Assembly: GCA_019637155.1 (NCBI GenBank)
Contig: JAHBWE010000006.1
Coordinates: forward strand, 310,001 to 374,000
Origin: Labilithrix sp.
GTDB taxonomy: Bacteria; Myxococcota_A; Polyangia; Polyangiales; Polyangiaceae
Length of the DNA: 64,000 nucleotides
Direction: 5' to 3'
The notes beneath the pieces are model-generated. The model was given only the letters and a program-made list of their open reading frames with translations. It was not told the DNA's origin and ran no database searches. The first letter of the stretch is position 1, and every line of letters starts with the position of its first letter. A program made the position numbers and the translations under genes. This document shows, piece by piece, positions 43,101 through 50,486 of the stretch.

Positions 43101-43209
43101 GCTCGTCGGCGGAATGGCGATCGGCACGCTCTTCACGCTCTTCGTCGTGCCGTCGCTCTACATCCTCCTCGCGAAGGACCACGCGAAGACCCCGGCGCTG
43201 GCAAGCTGA
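40132..43209 (+). CDS. RND family multidrug efflux permease (HAE-1 type)
   Basis: A 1025-aa proton-driven trimeric pump of the AcrB/MexF type. Twelve transmembrane helices and two large periplasmic loops are expected; the N-terminus is MKFTDVFIRRPVLAIVVNL, and helix 4 carries the proton-relay pair in GLVVDDAIVVVENVERN. Family stretches such as LLAVVLAVGL, FSPAELAPNEDQG and the C-terminal GLVSKNGILIVEFAN are present. Substrates are probably hydrophobic toxins or solvents. It is in an operon with its adaptor. Confidence 0.95.
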   Translation: MKFTDVFIRRPVLAIVVNLIIIVAGIQAIRTLNVRQYPKVESATVTVRTAYVGASADLVRGFITTPLERSIAAADGIDYIESQSTQGLSTINVRLKLNFNAANALADITARVNQVRADLPPESEVPAISIEPSDAQVAAMYLSFASTILEDNQVTDYLIRVVQPRLSAIEGVQRADILGGRTFAVRAWLKSDRMAALGVSPLQVREALAANNYLSAVGQTKGALVQINLTAATDLKSIEDFRRLVVKRQGDTLVRLADVADVVLGADTYDQDVRMSGKAATFMGVWVLPNANSLDVIAAVRAELEEIKRELPSGMEAETAYDSTTYIDDAIREVVTTLLETIGIVIVVIFLFLGSLRSVLVPVVAIPVSLIGAVFLMQVFGFTVNLLTLLAVVLAVGLVVDDAIVVVENVERNMREGKGPLEAAYVGARELVGPVIAMTITLAAVYAPIGFQGGLTGALFREFAFTLAGAVTISGVVALTLSPMMSSKLLRHEHGWFVTKVDAVFDAIRRRYERALAATLRNRGLVYTVWVALSILVVPMYMFSPAELAPNEDQGGVFGALEVPANASLEQVVAYSKQVEEKFEAVPEFDHSFQITFANTGFGGMIVKPWSQRKRSIFPIQEELSAATMSITGVRAPVFNPPPLPSPGFFPVEVVIASTADHEEILRFSDQIVEELMKTGQFAFPPIVDVRIDQQKTEIVLDRDKIAAMGLSMQQIGADMSAALGGNFVNRFSMDGRSYKVIPQIERSGRLTPEQLTQIHVTGANGQLMPLSAVATLRDEVEPRTLNRFQQLNAVKLSGVATQSLEGALQSVETIAAAKLPHGYRVDFTGESRQHRQEGGRFLPAMSLAILLIFLVLAAQFNSFRDPLVILLGSVPLAMFGALIFTFLKFAGPPGMNFALTEGWTTTMNIYSQVGLVTLVGLVSKNGILIVEFANSEQIAGKGKLDAVMEAARTRLRPILMTTTATVAGHFPLTLVSGPGAVARNSIGIVLVGGMAIGTLFTLFVVPSLYILLAKDHAKTPALAS

Positions 43210-43227
43210 TTGCTTCGTCGGCGAAGG

Positions 43228-43977
43228 ATGCACCACCGAGCAGTCATCTTCACCGTCGCGCTCGCCGCCCTCTCGGCCGCGTGCCGCAGGGACAGCGAGC
43301 CCGCCGGCGCCGCGACGACGCGCTCCGCCGAGCTGGGCCGGTCGTCGGAGCCCGAGCGCGGAGCGATCGAGACCGTCGACGTCGCCAGCGATCGCGCTGC
43401 GCTCGTGGTCGCGGGCGTTGGGGCGAAGGCGAAGCGGCCGATCGTCTACATCCACGGGATGTGCGGCGAGGCGAAATCGGACCTCGATGCGTGGTCGTCG
43501 GGCGTGCGGACGCACGGCACGATCATCGCGCTCGAGGGTGACGCGGCGTGCGCGAACGGCGGCCGCACGTGGTCGCAGGACGTCGCCGCGCTGGACCGTC
43601 GCGTCGATACGGCGATCGCGGCCGTGCGCTCGGTGCGCGGGATCGACCTCGACGCGAGCGAGGTCACCGTCATCGGCGAGTCGATGGGCGCGACGCGCGC
43701 GGTGTCGCTCGCGGCCCGGTCGCCGGACAAGTACACGCGGCTCGTGCTGGTGGGAGCGCCGGAGAAGTCGTCGCCGAAGAGCGTCGGCAACCCGAAGGCG
43801 GTCGCGGTGCTCGCCGGCGAGAAGGAGGACCAGGCGCCGTCGCAGCAGACCGTCGAGAGCCTCTCCGCCGGCGGGCTGAACGCGAAGCTCTGGACGCTCG
43901 CCGGCGCGGTGCACGGCGAATACGGCCCGAACGGCGCCGCGACGATGAGCGAGGCCCTCGCGTTCGTGAGCGAATAG
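43228..43977 (+). CDS. Alpha/beta hydrolase lipoprotein
   Basis: A 249-aa exported hydrolase. A short signal peptide ends at a lipobox (LSAAC). The oxyanion region is IVYIHGMCGE, the nucleophile elbow is GESMGA, and a catalytic His is likely in GAVHGEYGP. Broad esterase/lipase-type function is expected, substrate unknown. A TTG six codons upstream is an alternative start. It follows the RND pump gene by 18 bases and might be the last gene of that operon. Confidence 0.8.
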   Translation: MHHRAVIFTVALAALSAACRRDSEPAGAATTRSAELGRSSEPERGAIETVDVASDRAALVVAGVGAKAKRPIVYIHGMCGEAKSDLDAWSSGVRTHGTIIALEGDAACANGGRTWSQDVAALDRRVDTAIAAVRSVRGIDLDASEVTVIGESMGATRAVSLAARSPDKYTRLVLVGAPEKSSPKSVGNPKAVAVLAGEKEDQAPSQQTVESLSAGGLNAKLWTLAGAVHGEYGPNGAATMSEALAFVSE

Positions 43978-43988
43978 CGCCCGCCGGC

Positions 43989-45530
43989 TCAGGGCAGGTG
44001 TTCGGGCGAATACGTGATCGCGCAGATGTTCCGGACGAAGTCGACGAAGCCGTTCCAGTCGCTCGTCTTCGAGAGGAAGGCGTCGGCCTGCGCGGCGGCG
44101 GCGCGGTCGGCGAGCTGCGCGCGCGGGAGGTCGGAGACGAACACGACCGGCACCGTCGCCTTGAAGCGCGCCTTCACGCGGCGGCACAGCTCGTCGCCGC
44201 TCACCTCCGGCATCTGCACGTCCATCAAGACGAGGTGCGGCTGCCAGCGCGCGAGCAGGTCGTCGAACTCGCGCACCGACGTCGTCGTGCGGACGTCGAA
44301 GCCCGCCTTGACGAGGATCTGCGAGTAGACGCCGAGGACGAACGTGCTGTCGTCGATCATGAGGATGCGGAGCGTCCACTCGGCTTCGCGAGCGAGCGCG
44401 AGCGCGGGCGCGATCGCGGGCGCGGGCACCCCCGGCCGCGCGTCGAGCGGCGCCGCGGGCACGGTCGGCATCGCGATCGGCATCGTCGGCCCGAACGCCG
44501 CGCCGATCCGCTCCGTCTCCGCGGCGTCCGAGGCGGGCGGCTGCGTGGTGGCGCAGCGCGGGCGCGCCGCGTCGTCGTCGAGCGCCTGGAGCGCGGTGTC
44601 GAGCGTCTCGAAGCGACGAGGCTCGCGCCGCGGCGTCACGTTCGCGAGCGCGCGCTCGATGCGGCCGACCGCTTCTCGCCACTGCCCGGTGCCGTGCGGG
44701 GCGAGGGCGCGCGCGAGCTCGAGGGTGGAGGGCCAGCGCGCGTCGGGATCGCGCTCGAGGCAACGCGCGACGACCTCCGCGAGCGCGGGCGGAACGGCGG
44801 GCCGCTGCTCGTTCAGCAGGACCGGCCGCTTCTCGAGGATCTTGGCGATGACCTGCGAGAGCGATCCGGTGAAGGGCACCTCGCCCGCGAGGAGCTCGTA
44901 CATGACGACGCCGATCGACCAGAGATCGGTGCGCGTATCGAGGGCGTCGCGCCGGAGCTGCTCCGGGGACATGTAGCTCGGTGAGCCGACGATCGCGCGA
45001 TCGTCGCTCGAGAGGAGATCGGGCGCGAGCGCGATGCCGAAGTCGAGCAGCTTCACGACGCGGCGGCCGTCGTGGAGGCGCGCGAGGAAGAGGTTCGCCG
45101 ACTTGAGGTCGCGATGCACGACGCGCGCGGCGTGGACGTGCGCGAGCCCTTCGAGCGCCTGGAGCGCGTAGTCGACGACCTCGGAGGGAGGGAGCGGTCC
45201 GCGGCGGGAGAGGACGTCGGCGAGATCGCTCCCGTCGAGGTACTCCATGACGAGGTACGGCGCGCCGTTCGGGAGCGTGCCGGCGTCGGTGACGCGCACG
45301 ACGTGCTCGCAGGTGATGCGCGCGATCGCGGAGGCCTCGCGCGAGAAGCGATCGAGCGCGTCGGCGGAGGAGAGCAGGCCCGGCAGCATCGCCTTCACCG
45401 CGACGCGCTGGCGGAGGATGACGTGCTCGGCCTCGTAGACGATCCCCATCCCGCCTTCGCCTGCGACGCTGTCGATGCGGTACTTCCCCGCGATGACGTC
45501 GCCCACGAGCATCGGCGTGGATTCGAGCAT
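43989..45530 (-). CDS. Ser/Thr protein kinase fused to a C-terminal receiver domain
   Basis: A 513-aa soluble protein. Residues about 10-285 are a Hanks-type kinase (GEGGMGIVYE P-loop, HRDLKSANL catalytic loop, LLDFGIA, GSPSYMSPEQL). A disordered Ala/Pro linker leads to a receiver of about 115 residues (MIDDS, phospho-Asp in LMDVQMPEVSG, FVSDL, LSKTS), with the full set of conserved residues. It links Ser/Thr phosphorylation with two-component phosphorelay in one chain. The ATG chosen begins MLESTPMLVGD; TATCCT ends nine bases before it. Divergent from a DMT exporter gene. Confidence 0.9.
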   Translation of the reverse strand: MLESTPMLVGDVIAGKYRIDSVAGEGGMGIVYEAEHVILRQRVAVKAMLPGLLSSADALDRFSREASAIARITCEHVVRVTDAGTLPNGAPYLVMEYLDGSDLADVLSRRGPLPPSEVVDYALQALEGLAHVHAARVVHRDLKSANLFLARLHDGRRVVKLLDFGIALAPDLLSSDDRAIVGSPSYMSPEQLRRDALDTRTDLWSIGVVMYELLAGEVPFTGSLSQVIAKILEKRPVLLNEQRPAVPPALAEVVARCLERDPDARWPSTLELARALAPHGTGQWREAVGRIERALANVTPRREPRRFETLDTALQALDDDAARPRCATTQPPASDAAETERIGAAFGPTMPIAMPTVPAAPLDARPGVPAPAIAPALALAREAEWTLRILMIDDSTFVLGVYSQILVKAGFDVRTTTSVREFDDLLARWQPHLVLMDVQMPEVSGDELCRRVKARFKATVPVVFVSDLPRAQLADRAAAAQADAFLSKTSDWNGFVDFVRNICAITYSPEHLP

Positions 45531-45571
45531 TCGGGGAAGAGGATAGCCCCGATCGGCCGTACGCTGCTCGC

Positions 45572-45595
45572 GTGTCGAAGTCGGCGACGTCATGA
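45572..45595 (+). CDS. Possible leaderless 7-codon leader peptide
   Basis: TACGCT (45560-45565) ends six bases before a GTG that opens a tiny frame encoding seven residues (M-S-K-S-A-T-S) whose TGA stop overlaps the ATG of the exporter gene (ATGA). The spacing is the same as for other leaderless starts in this window. If real, it would couple translation of the exporter to a minimal leader peptide. Short and therefore uncertain. Confidence 0.35.
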   Translation: MSKSATS

Positions 45596-46437
45596 AGGCG
45601 AAGGCGCTCGCGCTCGTCCTCGCCTCGGCGTTCATCCACGCGAGCTGGAACGCGATCCTCAAGCGGTGCCGCGAGCCGGAGCACGCGGTGATCGCGGGCT
45701 CGGTGGTGTCCGCGTCCTTCGCCGTCGTCATCGGTGCGCTGCTCGGCTTCGCGCCGGGGCGCGGCTACGCGCTCGGGTGGGCGCTCGTCGCCGGGCTCCT
45801 CGAGGCCGCGTATTTCCAGGCGCTCGGGCGCGCGCTCGCGCGCGGCACGCTCGGCACCGTGTACACCGTGAGCCGCGGCGGCGCGCTCCTCGTCGTGTGG
45901 CCGATCTCGGTGCTCCTCCTCGGCGAGGAGCTCACCCCCTTCCGCGCGGGCGGCACCATGCTCGTCATCGCCGGGCTCGCGGGGGTGGGGTTCTCGTCCT
46001 CGCGCGCGACGGCGGGACCGGCGAGCTCCGGGTTCGCGATCGCCGCGCTCACGGGCCTGTTCATCGGCGGGTACAACCTCGCCTACAAGCGCGCGCTCGC
46101 GGGCGGCGTGTCGGCGGCGACGTCGAACGCGGTGTCGCTCGGGCTCGCGGCCGCGATCAACGTCGCGCTCGTCGGCCGCGCGCGCCGCACCGCCGCGCTC
46201 GCCGCGCTGCGTGGCTCGCCCCTCGCGATCGGGCTCGCCGGCTTCCTCGGCGCGACCGGCTTCCTCCTCTTCCTCGCCGCGCTGGCGGAGGTCGGCGCAG
46301 GGCTCGTCGTGACGCTGCGGAACACGTCGATCCTGTTCGCGCAGGGGATGGGCTTCTTCCTCGGCGAGCGACCCGGCCGCCTCGCGCTCGCCGGCACCGC
46401 CGCCGTCACGGCGGGCGCGATCCTGCTCGCGCTCTGA
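45592..46437 (+). CDS. EamA/DMT superfamily transporter
   Basis: A 281-aa membrane protein with ten predicted helices made of two EamA repeats (first: ASAFIHASWNAILKR; second: SGFAIAALTGLFIGGYNLAYKRAL), the pattern of drug/metabolite exporters. Substrate unknown. There is no Shine-Dalgarno sequence; the ATG overlaps the stop of a possible leader peptide. Divergent from the kinase-receiver gene with a 61-base gap. Confidence 0.88.
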   Translation: MKAKALALVLASAFIHASWNAILKRCREPEHAVIAGSVVSASFAVVIGALLGFAPGRGYALGWALVAGLLEAAYFQALGRALARGTLGTVYTVSRGGALLVVWPISVLLLGEELTPFRAGGTMLVIAGLAGVGFSSSRATAGPASSGFAIAALTGLFIGGYNLAYKRALAGGVSAATSNAVSLGLAAAINVALVGRARRTAALAALRGSPLAIGLAGFLGATGFLLFLAALAEVGAGLVVTLRNTSILFAQGMGFFLGERPGRLALAGTAAVTAGAILLAL

Positions 46438-46452
46438 CGTACGATCGCCTCG

Positions 46453-47475
46453 ATGCGCTCCCTCGCAGCGATCGTCCTCGTCGCGTGCTCGGAGCCCGCG
46501 TCCGTCGTCGCCGACGCCGACGCCGACGCCGGAGCAGAGGCCGGCGCGCCGCCCGTCGCCGTTCCGGACGCGAGCGCCGACGCCGTCGCGGCGCCGAGCG
46601 GTTGGTCGTCGCGCGCGTCGTTGCCGCGGCCGATGCAGGAGGTCGCGGTCCTCGCGCTCGACGGGCTCGTCTACGTGATCGGCGGCTTCGACGACGCGAG
46701 CGCGACGCTCGCCGACGTCCGCATCTACGACCCCGCGACCGATCGCTGGCGCGACGGCGTGGCCTTGCCGCGCCCGCTCCATCACGTGAACGCCGCCGTG
46801 GTGGGCGATCGGATCTGGATCGCGGGCGCGCTCGAGGGCGGCGCCTTCACCGCCACCGGCGTCACGTTGATGTTCGATCCCGGCGCCGGGAGCTGGGTCG
46901 AACGGCGCGCGATGCCGCCGGGCTCGGAGCGCGGATCGTCGATGACGGCCGCGATCGGCGAGACGATCTACGTCGCGGGCGGCCTCCGCGGCGGGGCGGT
47001 CGCGGACTTCTCCGCCTACGACACGGAGACCGATACGTGGTCGTCGCTGCCGCCGCTCCCGTCCGCGCGCGATCACGGCGGCGGCGTCGCGGCGGGCGGG
47101 CTCTTCTTCGCGGTGAGCGGCCGCTCGTCGATCGCGGGGCACACGACGCGCCTCGACGTCTTCGATCCCGCGACCGGCGCGTGGACGTCGCGCACGCCGA
47201 TGCCGACGAGCCGCGCGGGCTCTTCGATCGCGCTCGCGGGAGATCGGATCGTGGTCCTCGGCGGTGAAGGCAACCCCGCGGTTCCAAGCGGCGTCTTCGC
47301 GGAGGTCGAGGCGTATTCGATCGCGGCCGATCGCTGGGAGGCGCTCCCCGCGATGCCGACCCCGCGTCACGGCACCGGCGCGGCCACGATCGACGGAGTC
47401 GTGTACGTGCCCGGCGGCGGCACGCGGCAAGGGTTCGGCGCGACGGCGATCGTCGAGGCGCTGCGCGTGCCTTGA
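46453..47475 (+). CDS. Kelch-repeat lipoprotein
   Basis: A 340-aa exported protein with an early lipobox (LVAC, Cys12) and an Asp/Ala linker (DADADAGAEAGAP). From about residue 50 it has six kelch-type blades of about 48 residues, each with a GxxVYVIGG-like strand and a DPATDRW-like turn (VYDPATDRWRDG, MFDPGAGSWVE, YDTETDTWSSL, FDPATGAWTSR, YSIAADRWEAL). These form a beta-propeller for ligand or protein binding at the cell surface. TACGAT ends seven bases before the ATG. Confidence 0.87.
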   Translation: MRSLAAIVLVACSEPASVVADADADAGAEAGAPPVAVPDASADAVAAPSGWSSRASLPRPMQEVAVLALDGLVYVIGGFDDASATLADVRIYDPATDRWRDGVALPRPLHHVNAAVVGDRIWIAGALEGGAFTATGVTLMFDPGAGSWVERRAMPPGSERGSSMTAAIGETIYVAGGLRGGAVADFSAYDTETDTWSSLPPLPSARDHGGGVAAGGLFFAVSGRSSIAGHTTRLDVFDPATGAWTSRTPMPTSRAGSSIALAGDRIVVLGGEGNPAVPSGVFAEVEAYSIAADRWEALPAMPTPRHGTGAATIDGVVYVPGGGTRQGFGATAIVEALRVP

Positions 47476-47542
47476 GGTGGGGACGTCGTGAGCGCACTGG
47501 CTGGCGGTGGCGTATCGCGCCGCGGCGTGCGACGATCGGAGG

Positions 47543-49429
47543 ATGCGCAGGCGCGAGCTCCTGATCGGGGCGCTCGGATCGATCATCTATGTCGCGTGCG
47601 GGAGCGACGCCGAGAAGGCTCCGCCTCCCGTGGTCCCTGGACCGGACGGCGGCACGCCGATCGACGACGGCGAGGTGCCGCTCGCTCCGCCGGGGCCTAC
47701 CTCGGCGGAGGAGGACAGCCATCGCGTCTTCCCGCAAGGGGTCGCGTCCGGCGATCCGCGGCCCGATCGCGTGGTGCTCTGGACGCGCATCGATCCGTCC
47801 GCCGCGGGGAAGGGCGCCGACGCCGACGTCGACCTCGAGCTCGTGATCGCGAAGGACGAAGCGCTCACGGAGATCGTCGCGCGCGTGAACGTCACCGCCG
47901 TGGCGTCGGCCGACCACACCGTCCGCGTGATCCCGACCGAGCTCGAGGCCGGGCGCTTCTACCATTATCGCTTCGAGCTCCTCGGCGTCGCGACGACGCA
48001 GGTGGGGCGGACGAAGACGGCGCCGGATCCGGACGCCGACGTCGCGGTGAAGTTCGTGTTCGCGGCCTGCCAGGACTACATCGGCCGTTACTGGCACGCG
48101 TGGCGCGCGTTCCTCGAAGAGAAGGTGGACGTCGACTTCGTCCTCTACCTCGGCGACTACATCTACGAGTCGGTCAACGACGCGCGCTTCCAGTCCTCCA
48201 CGCCCGATCGCGAGATCAAGCTGCCGGACGGGATCGACACGTCCCCGAAGCAAGACGGCTCGCGCCTCGCGGCCGGGACGCTCGCGGACTACCGCACCCT
48301 CTACAAGGTCTACCGGCAGGAGGCGCTCCTCCGCGAGGTGCATCGCCTCTATCCGTTCATCGTCACGTGGGACGATCACGAGTTCGCCGACGACTGCTGG
48401 CAAGACCACTCCACGTCGTTCAACGGCGAAGACCCGAAGAACCCCGGAAAGGCCAACCCGGGCGACGAGAAGAGCACCGCGCGCCGGACCGCGGCGAACC
48501 GCGCCTTCTTCGAGCATCAGCCGATCGACGTCGTCCACCGCGCCGACCTCGAGTTCCCGTTCGATCTCAAGATTTACCGGTCGCTCCGGTACGGGAAACA
48601 CGTCGAGCTGTTCTTGACCGATCAGCGCTCCTACCGCGCCGATCACCTCGTCCCCGAAGGGCAGGGCGCCTCGCTCGCGGTCGGGAAGTTCGTCGACTAC
48701 ACGAGCGTCGGGTCGCGCTACTTCATCCGAAAAGCCGGCTTCGATTCGCGCGAGGCGCAGGCCAAGCCGTCCCTCCTCGGCGCCGAGCAGAAGGCCTGGT
48801 TCGTCGACGCGGTGAAGAAGTCGACCGCGACCTGGAAGGTCTGGGGCAACGAGGTCCAGGTCTACCAGATGTGCCTCGACCTCTATCGCCTCCCCGGCGT
48901 GCCGGACAGCATCTTCGGGTTCACGCCGTATACCGTTTATCTGAATGGCGATCAGTGGGACGGATATCGCAGCGAGCGCGCCGAGATCCTCGGCGACTTC
49001 GAGACCGCGGGGATATCGAACCTCCTCGTCTGCACCGGGGACATCCACTCCTTCTACGCCGCCGAGCTCCACGCCGACTTCGACGCGCCGAAAGACAAAC
49101 CGGTGGGCGTGGAGTTCGTCACCGCCGGCATCTCCTCCGCGTCGCTGAAGGACCTCATCGGCAAGTTCATCCCCGAGGACTCGGTCCTCCGCTTCGTCGC
49201 GAACGCGTGGACGGGCGCGGCGGACCAGGCGCTCGTCGACTCGAACGCGCCTTATCTCCGTTACGCCGACACCGACTCGTACGGATTCACGCTGATGACG
49301 GTGGACGGGACGAAGGCGGAGGCCACGTTCGTGCAACTCGGCAGCCCGAAGGACAAGAGCTACGGCGGCGTCACCGAGCGCCACCGGTTCGCGGCCGAAG
49401 CGGGGACGAACAAGGTGAAGGCGCTCTGA
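47543..49429 (+). CDS. phoD: PhoD-like phosphodiesterase/alkaline phosphatase D
   Basis: A 628-aa exported metallophosphatase. The N-terminus MRRRELLIGALGSIIYVAC combines a twin-arginine motif with a lipobox-like Cys, so a Tat-exported lipoprotein is likely. A PhoD N-terminal domain (FPQGVASGDPRPDRVVLWTRIDP) precedes the metallophosphatase core: AACQDYIGRYWHAWRAFLEE, LYLGDYIYE, WDDHEFADDCW, NEVQ and TGDIHSFYAAEL, which carry the Fe/Ca ligands. PhoD enzymes hydrolyse phosphodiesters and monoesters to scavenge phosphate. An upstream GTG 36 bases away is less likely because it would bury the Arg-Arg signal. Confidence 0.92.
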   Translation: MRRRELLIGALGSIIYVACGSDAEKAPPPVVPGPDGGTPIDDGEVPLAPPGPTSAEEDSHRVFPQGVASGDPRPDRVVLWTRIDPSAAGKGADADVDLELVIAKDEALTEIVARVNVTAVASADHTVRVIPTELEAGRFYHYRFELLGVATTQVGRTKTAPDPDADVAVKFVFAACQDYIGRYWHAWRAFLEEKVDVDFVLYLGDYIYESVNDARFQSSTPDREIKLPDGIDTSPKQDGSRLAAGTLADYRTLYKVYRQEALLREVHRLYPFIVTWDDHEFADDCWQDHSTSFNGEDPKNPGKANPGDEKSTARRTAANRAFFEHQPIDVVHRADLEFPFDLKIYRSLRYGKHVELFLTDQRSYRADHLVPEGQGASLAVGKFVDYTSVGSRYFIRKAGFDSREAQAKPSLLGAEQKAWFVDAVKKSTATWKVWGNEVQVYQMCLDLYRLPGVPDSIFGFTPYTVYLNGDQWDGYRSERAEILGDFETAGISNLLVCTGDIHSFYAAELHADFDAPKDKPVGVEFVTAGISSASLKDLIGKFIPEDSVLRFVANAWTGAADQALVDSNAPYLRYADTDSYGFTLMTVDGTKAEATFVQLGSPKDKSYGGVTERHRFAAEAGTNKVKAL

Positions 49430-49459
49430 ACCGCGGGACCGAGGTGGTACGCTCCGGCG

Positions 49460-50485
49460 ATGCGTCGAGGCTTGCTTCGGGTCGCCGGGGTCGTGATCGT
49501 CTTTCGCGCGGCCTTCGTCGCCTGCGTCGGCGCCGATCCGAACATCAACGACACCCAGCCGCGCGGCGACGAGGGCGCCGCGTGCTTCGAGGACGGCACG
49601 TGCCGTTCGGGGCTGTCGTGCGCGAGCGGCCGCTGCGTGCGCTTCTCCGGCGGGCAGGACAGCGCGCCCCCGGTCGACGACGACAGCGGACCGACGCCGC
49701 CGCCGCCGGACGCCGACGCCGACGCCGACGCGGAGACCGACGCCGGCGCGGACGCGGACGCGGGGCCGCCGCCCGAGTGCGCCACCGGCACGCCGTGCGA
49801 GCTCCCGGACCTCCTCGCTTGGTATCGCGCGGACCGCGGCGTCGTCGCGGTGAACCACGAAGTGCAGGAGTGGCGGGATCAGTCGAAGAACGGGCACCAC
49901 GCGACGCGCGGCGACGCCGAGGCGCCGACGCTCTGGGACGCGTCGGCGCGCTTCGACGGCGGACCGTACATCCAGTTCGCCGGCGGCGCCGGGAACAAGG
50001 ACACGCCGCAGCGCCTCCTCACGCAGATCGTCTCCGAGGCCCCGATCCGACCGATGACGGTCTACCTCGCGCTGAGCTTCGACAGCGCGGCCCGCAGCAG
50101 CGGCTACGTCTTCGACGGGCACGAGCCGGCCGTGAGCCGCATCGGCTTCACCAACGGCGCCGGCGACGGCATCTATCCGTTCCTCGGCGGCGCCTCGGTG
50201 CTCGATCCCGACGTCCCGCTGACGGAGGGCCAGCCGGTCCTCTTCGAAGCCGTGTTCGCCGGGCCCGGCTCGGGGATGGCGATCAACAACGTCGAGGTCG
50301 CGACCGGAGACGTCGGCGCCTACGGGGCGCGCGGCTTCAGCATCGGCGCCGCCGCTCCGGGAGACAACCTCACGCGCAACTTCGAAGGCTCGATCGCCGA
50401 GGTCCTCGTCTTCGGCGCGGGCCACTCCGCCGAGGACCGGCTGAAGGTCATCGACTGGCTCCGCACGCGCCACGGCCTCTACTGA
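49460..50485 (+). CDS. Lipoprotein with LamG/concanavalin-like domain
   Basis: A 341-aa exported protein. A signal peptide with VAC is followed by a small Cys-rich module (CFEDGTCRSGLSCASGRC), a DADADADAETDAG linker and a C-terminal jelly-roll domain (DLLAWYRADRGVV, VQEWRDQSKNGHHATRG, IAEVLVFGAG, VIDWLRTRHGLY) of the LamG/concanavalin A-like type that binds carbohydrates or proteins. TACGCT ends six bases before the ATG. Transcribed with the preceding PhoD-like gene's direction, 30 bases away. Confidence 0.83.
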   Translation: MRRGLLRVAGVVIVFRAAFVACVGADPNINDTQPRGDEGAACFEDGTCRSGLSCASGRCVRFSGGQDSAPPVDDDSGPTPPPPDADADADAETDAGADADAGPPPECATGTPCELPDLLAWYRADRGVVAVNHEVQEWRDQSKNGHHATRGDAEAPTLWDASARFDGGPYIQFAGGAGNKDTPQRLLTQIVSEAPIRPMTVYLALSFDSAARSSGYVFDGHEPAVSRIGFTNGAGDGIYPFLGGASVLDPDVPLTEGQPVLFEAVFAGPGSGMAINNVEVATGDVGAYGARGFSIGAAAPGDNLTRNFEGSIAEVLVFGAGHSAEDRLKVIDWLRTRHGLY

Positions 50486-50486
50486 G

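Noticed and set aside
46510..46560. GCCGAC-type triplet repeats in the kelch gene, and similar ones near 49700
   Set aside because: They encode the DADADA linkers of lipoproteins and fit normal codon use; not independent repeat elements.
40039..47586. A 2515-codon minus-strand open frame opposite the RND pump and its neighbours
   Set aside because: It is the antisense shadow expected in GC-rich genes: Arg/Glu/Asp-rich, no domain, no start signal, and it overlaps well-supported genes on the other strand.
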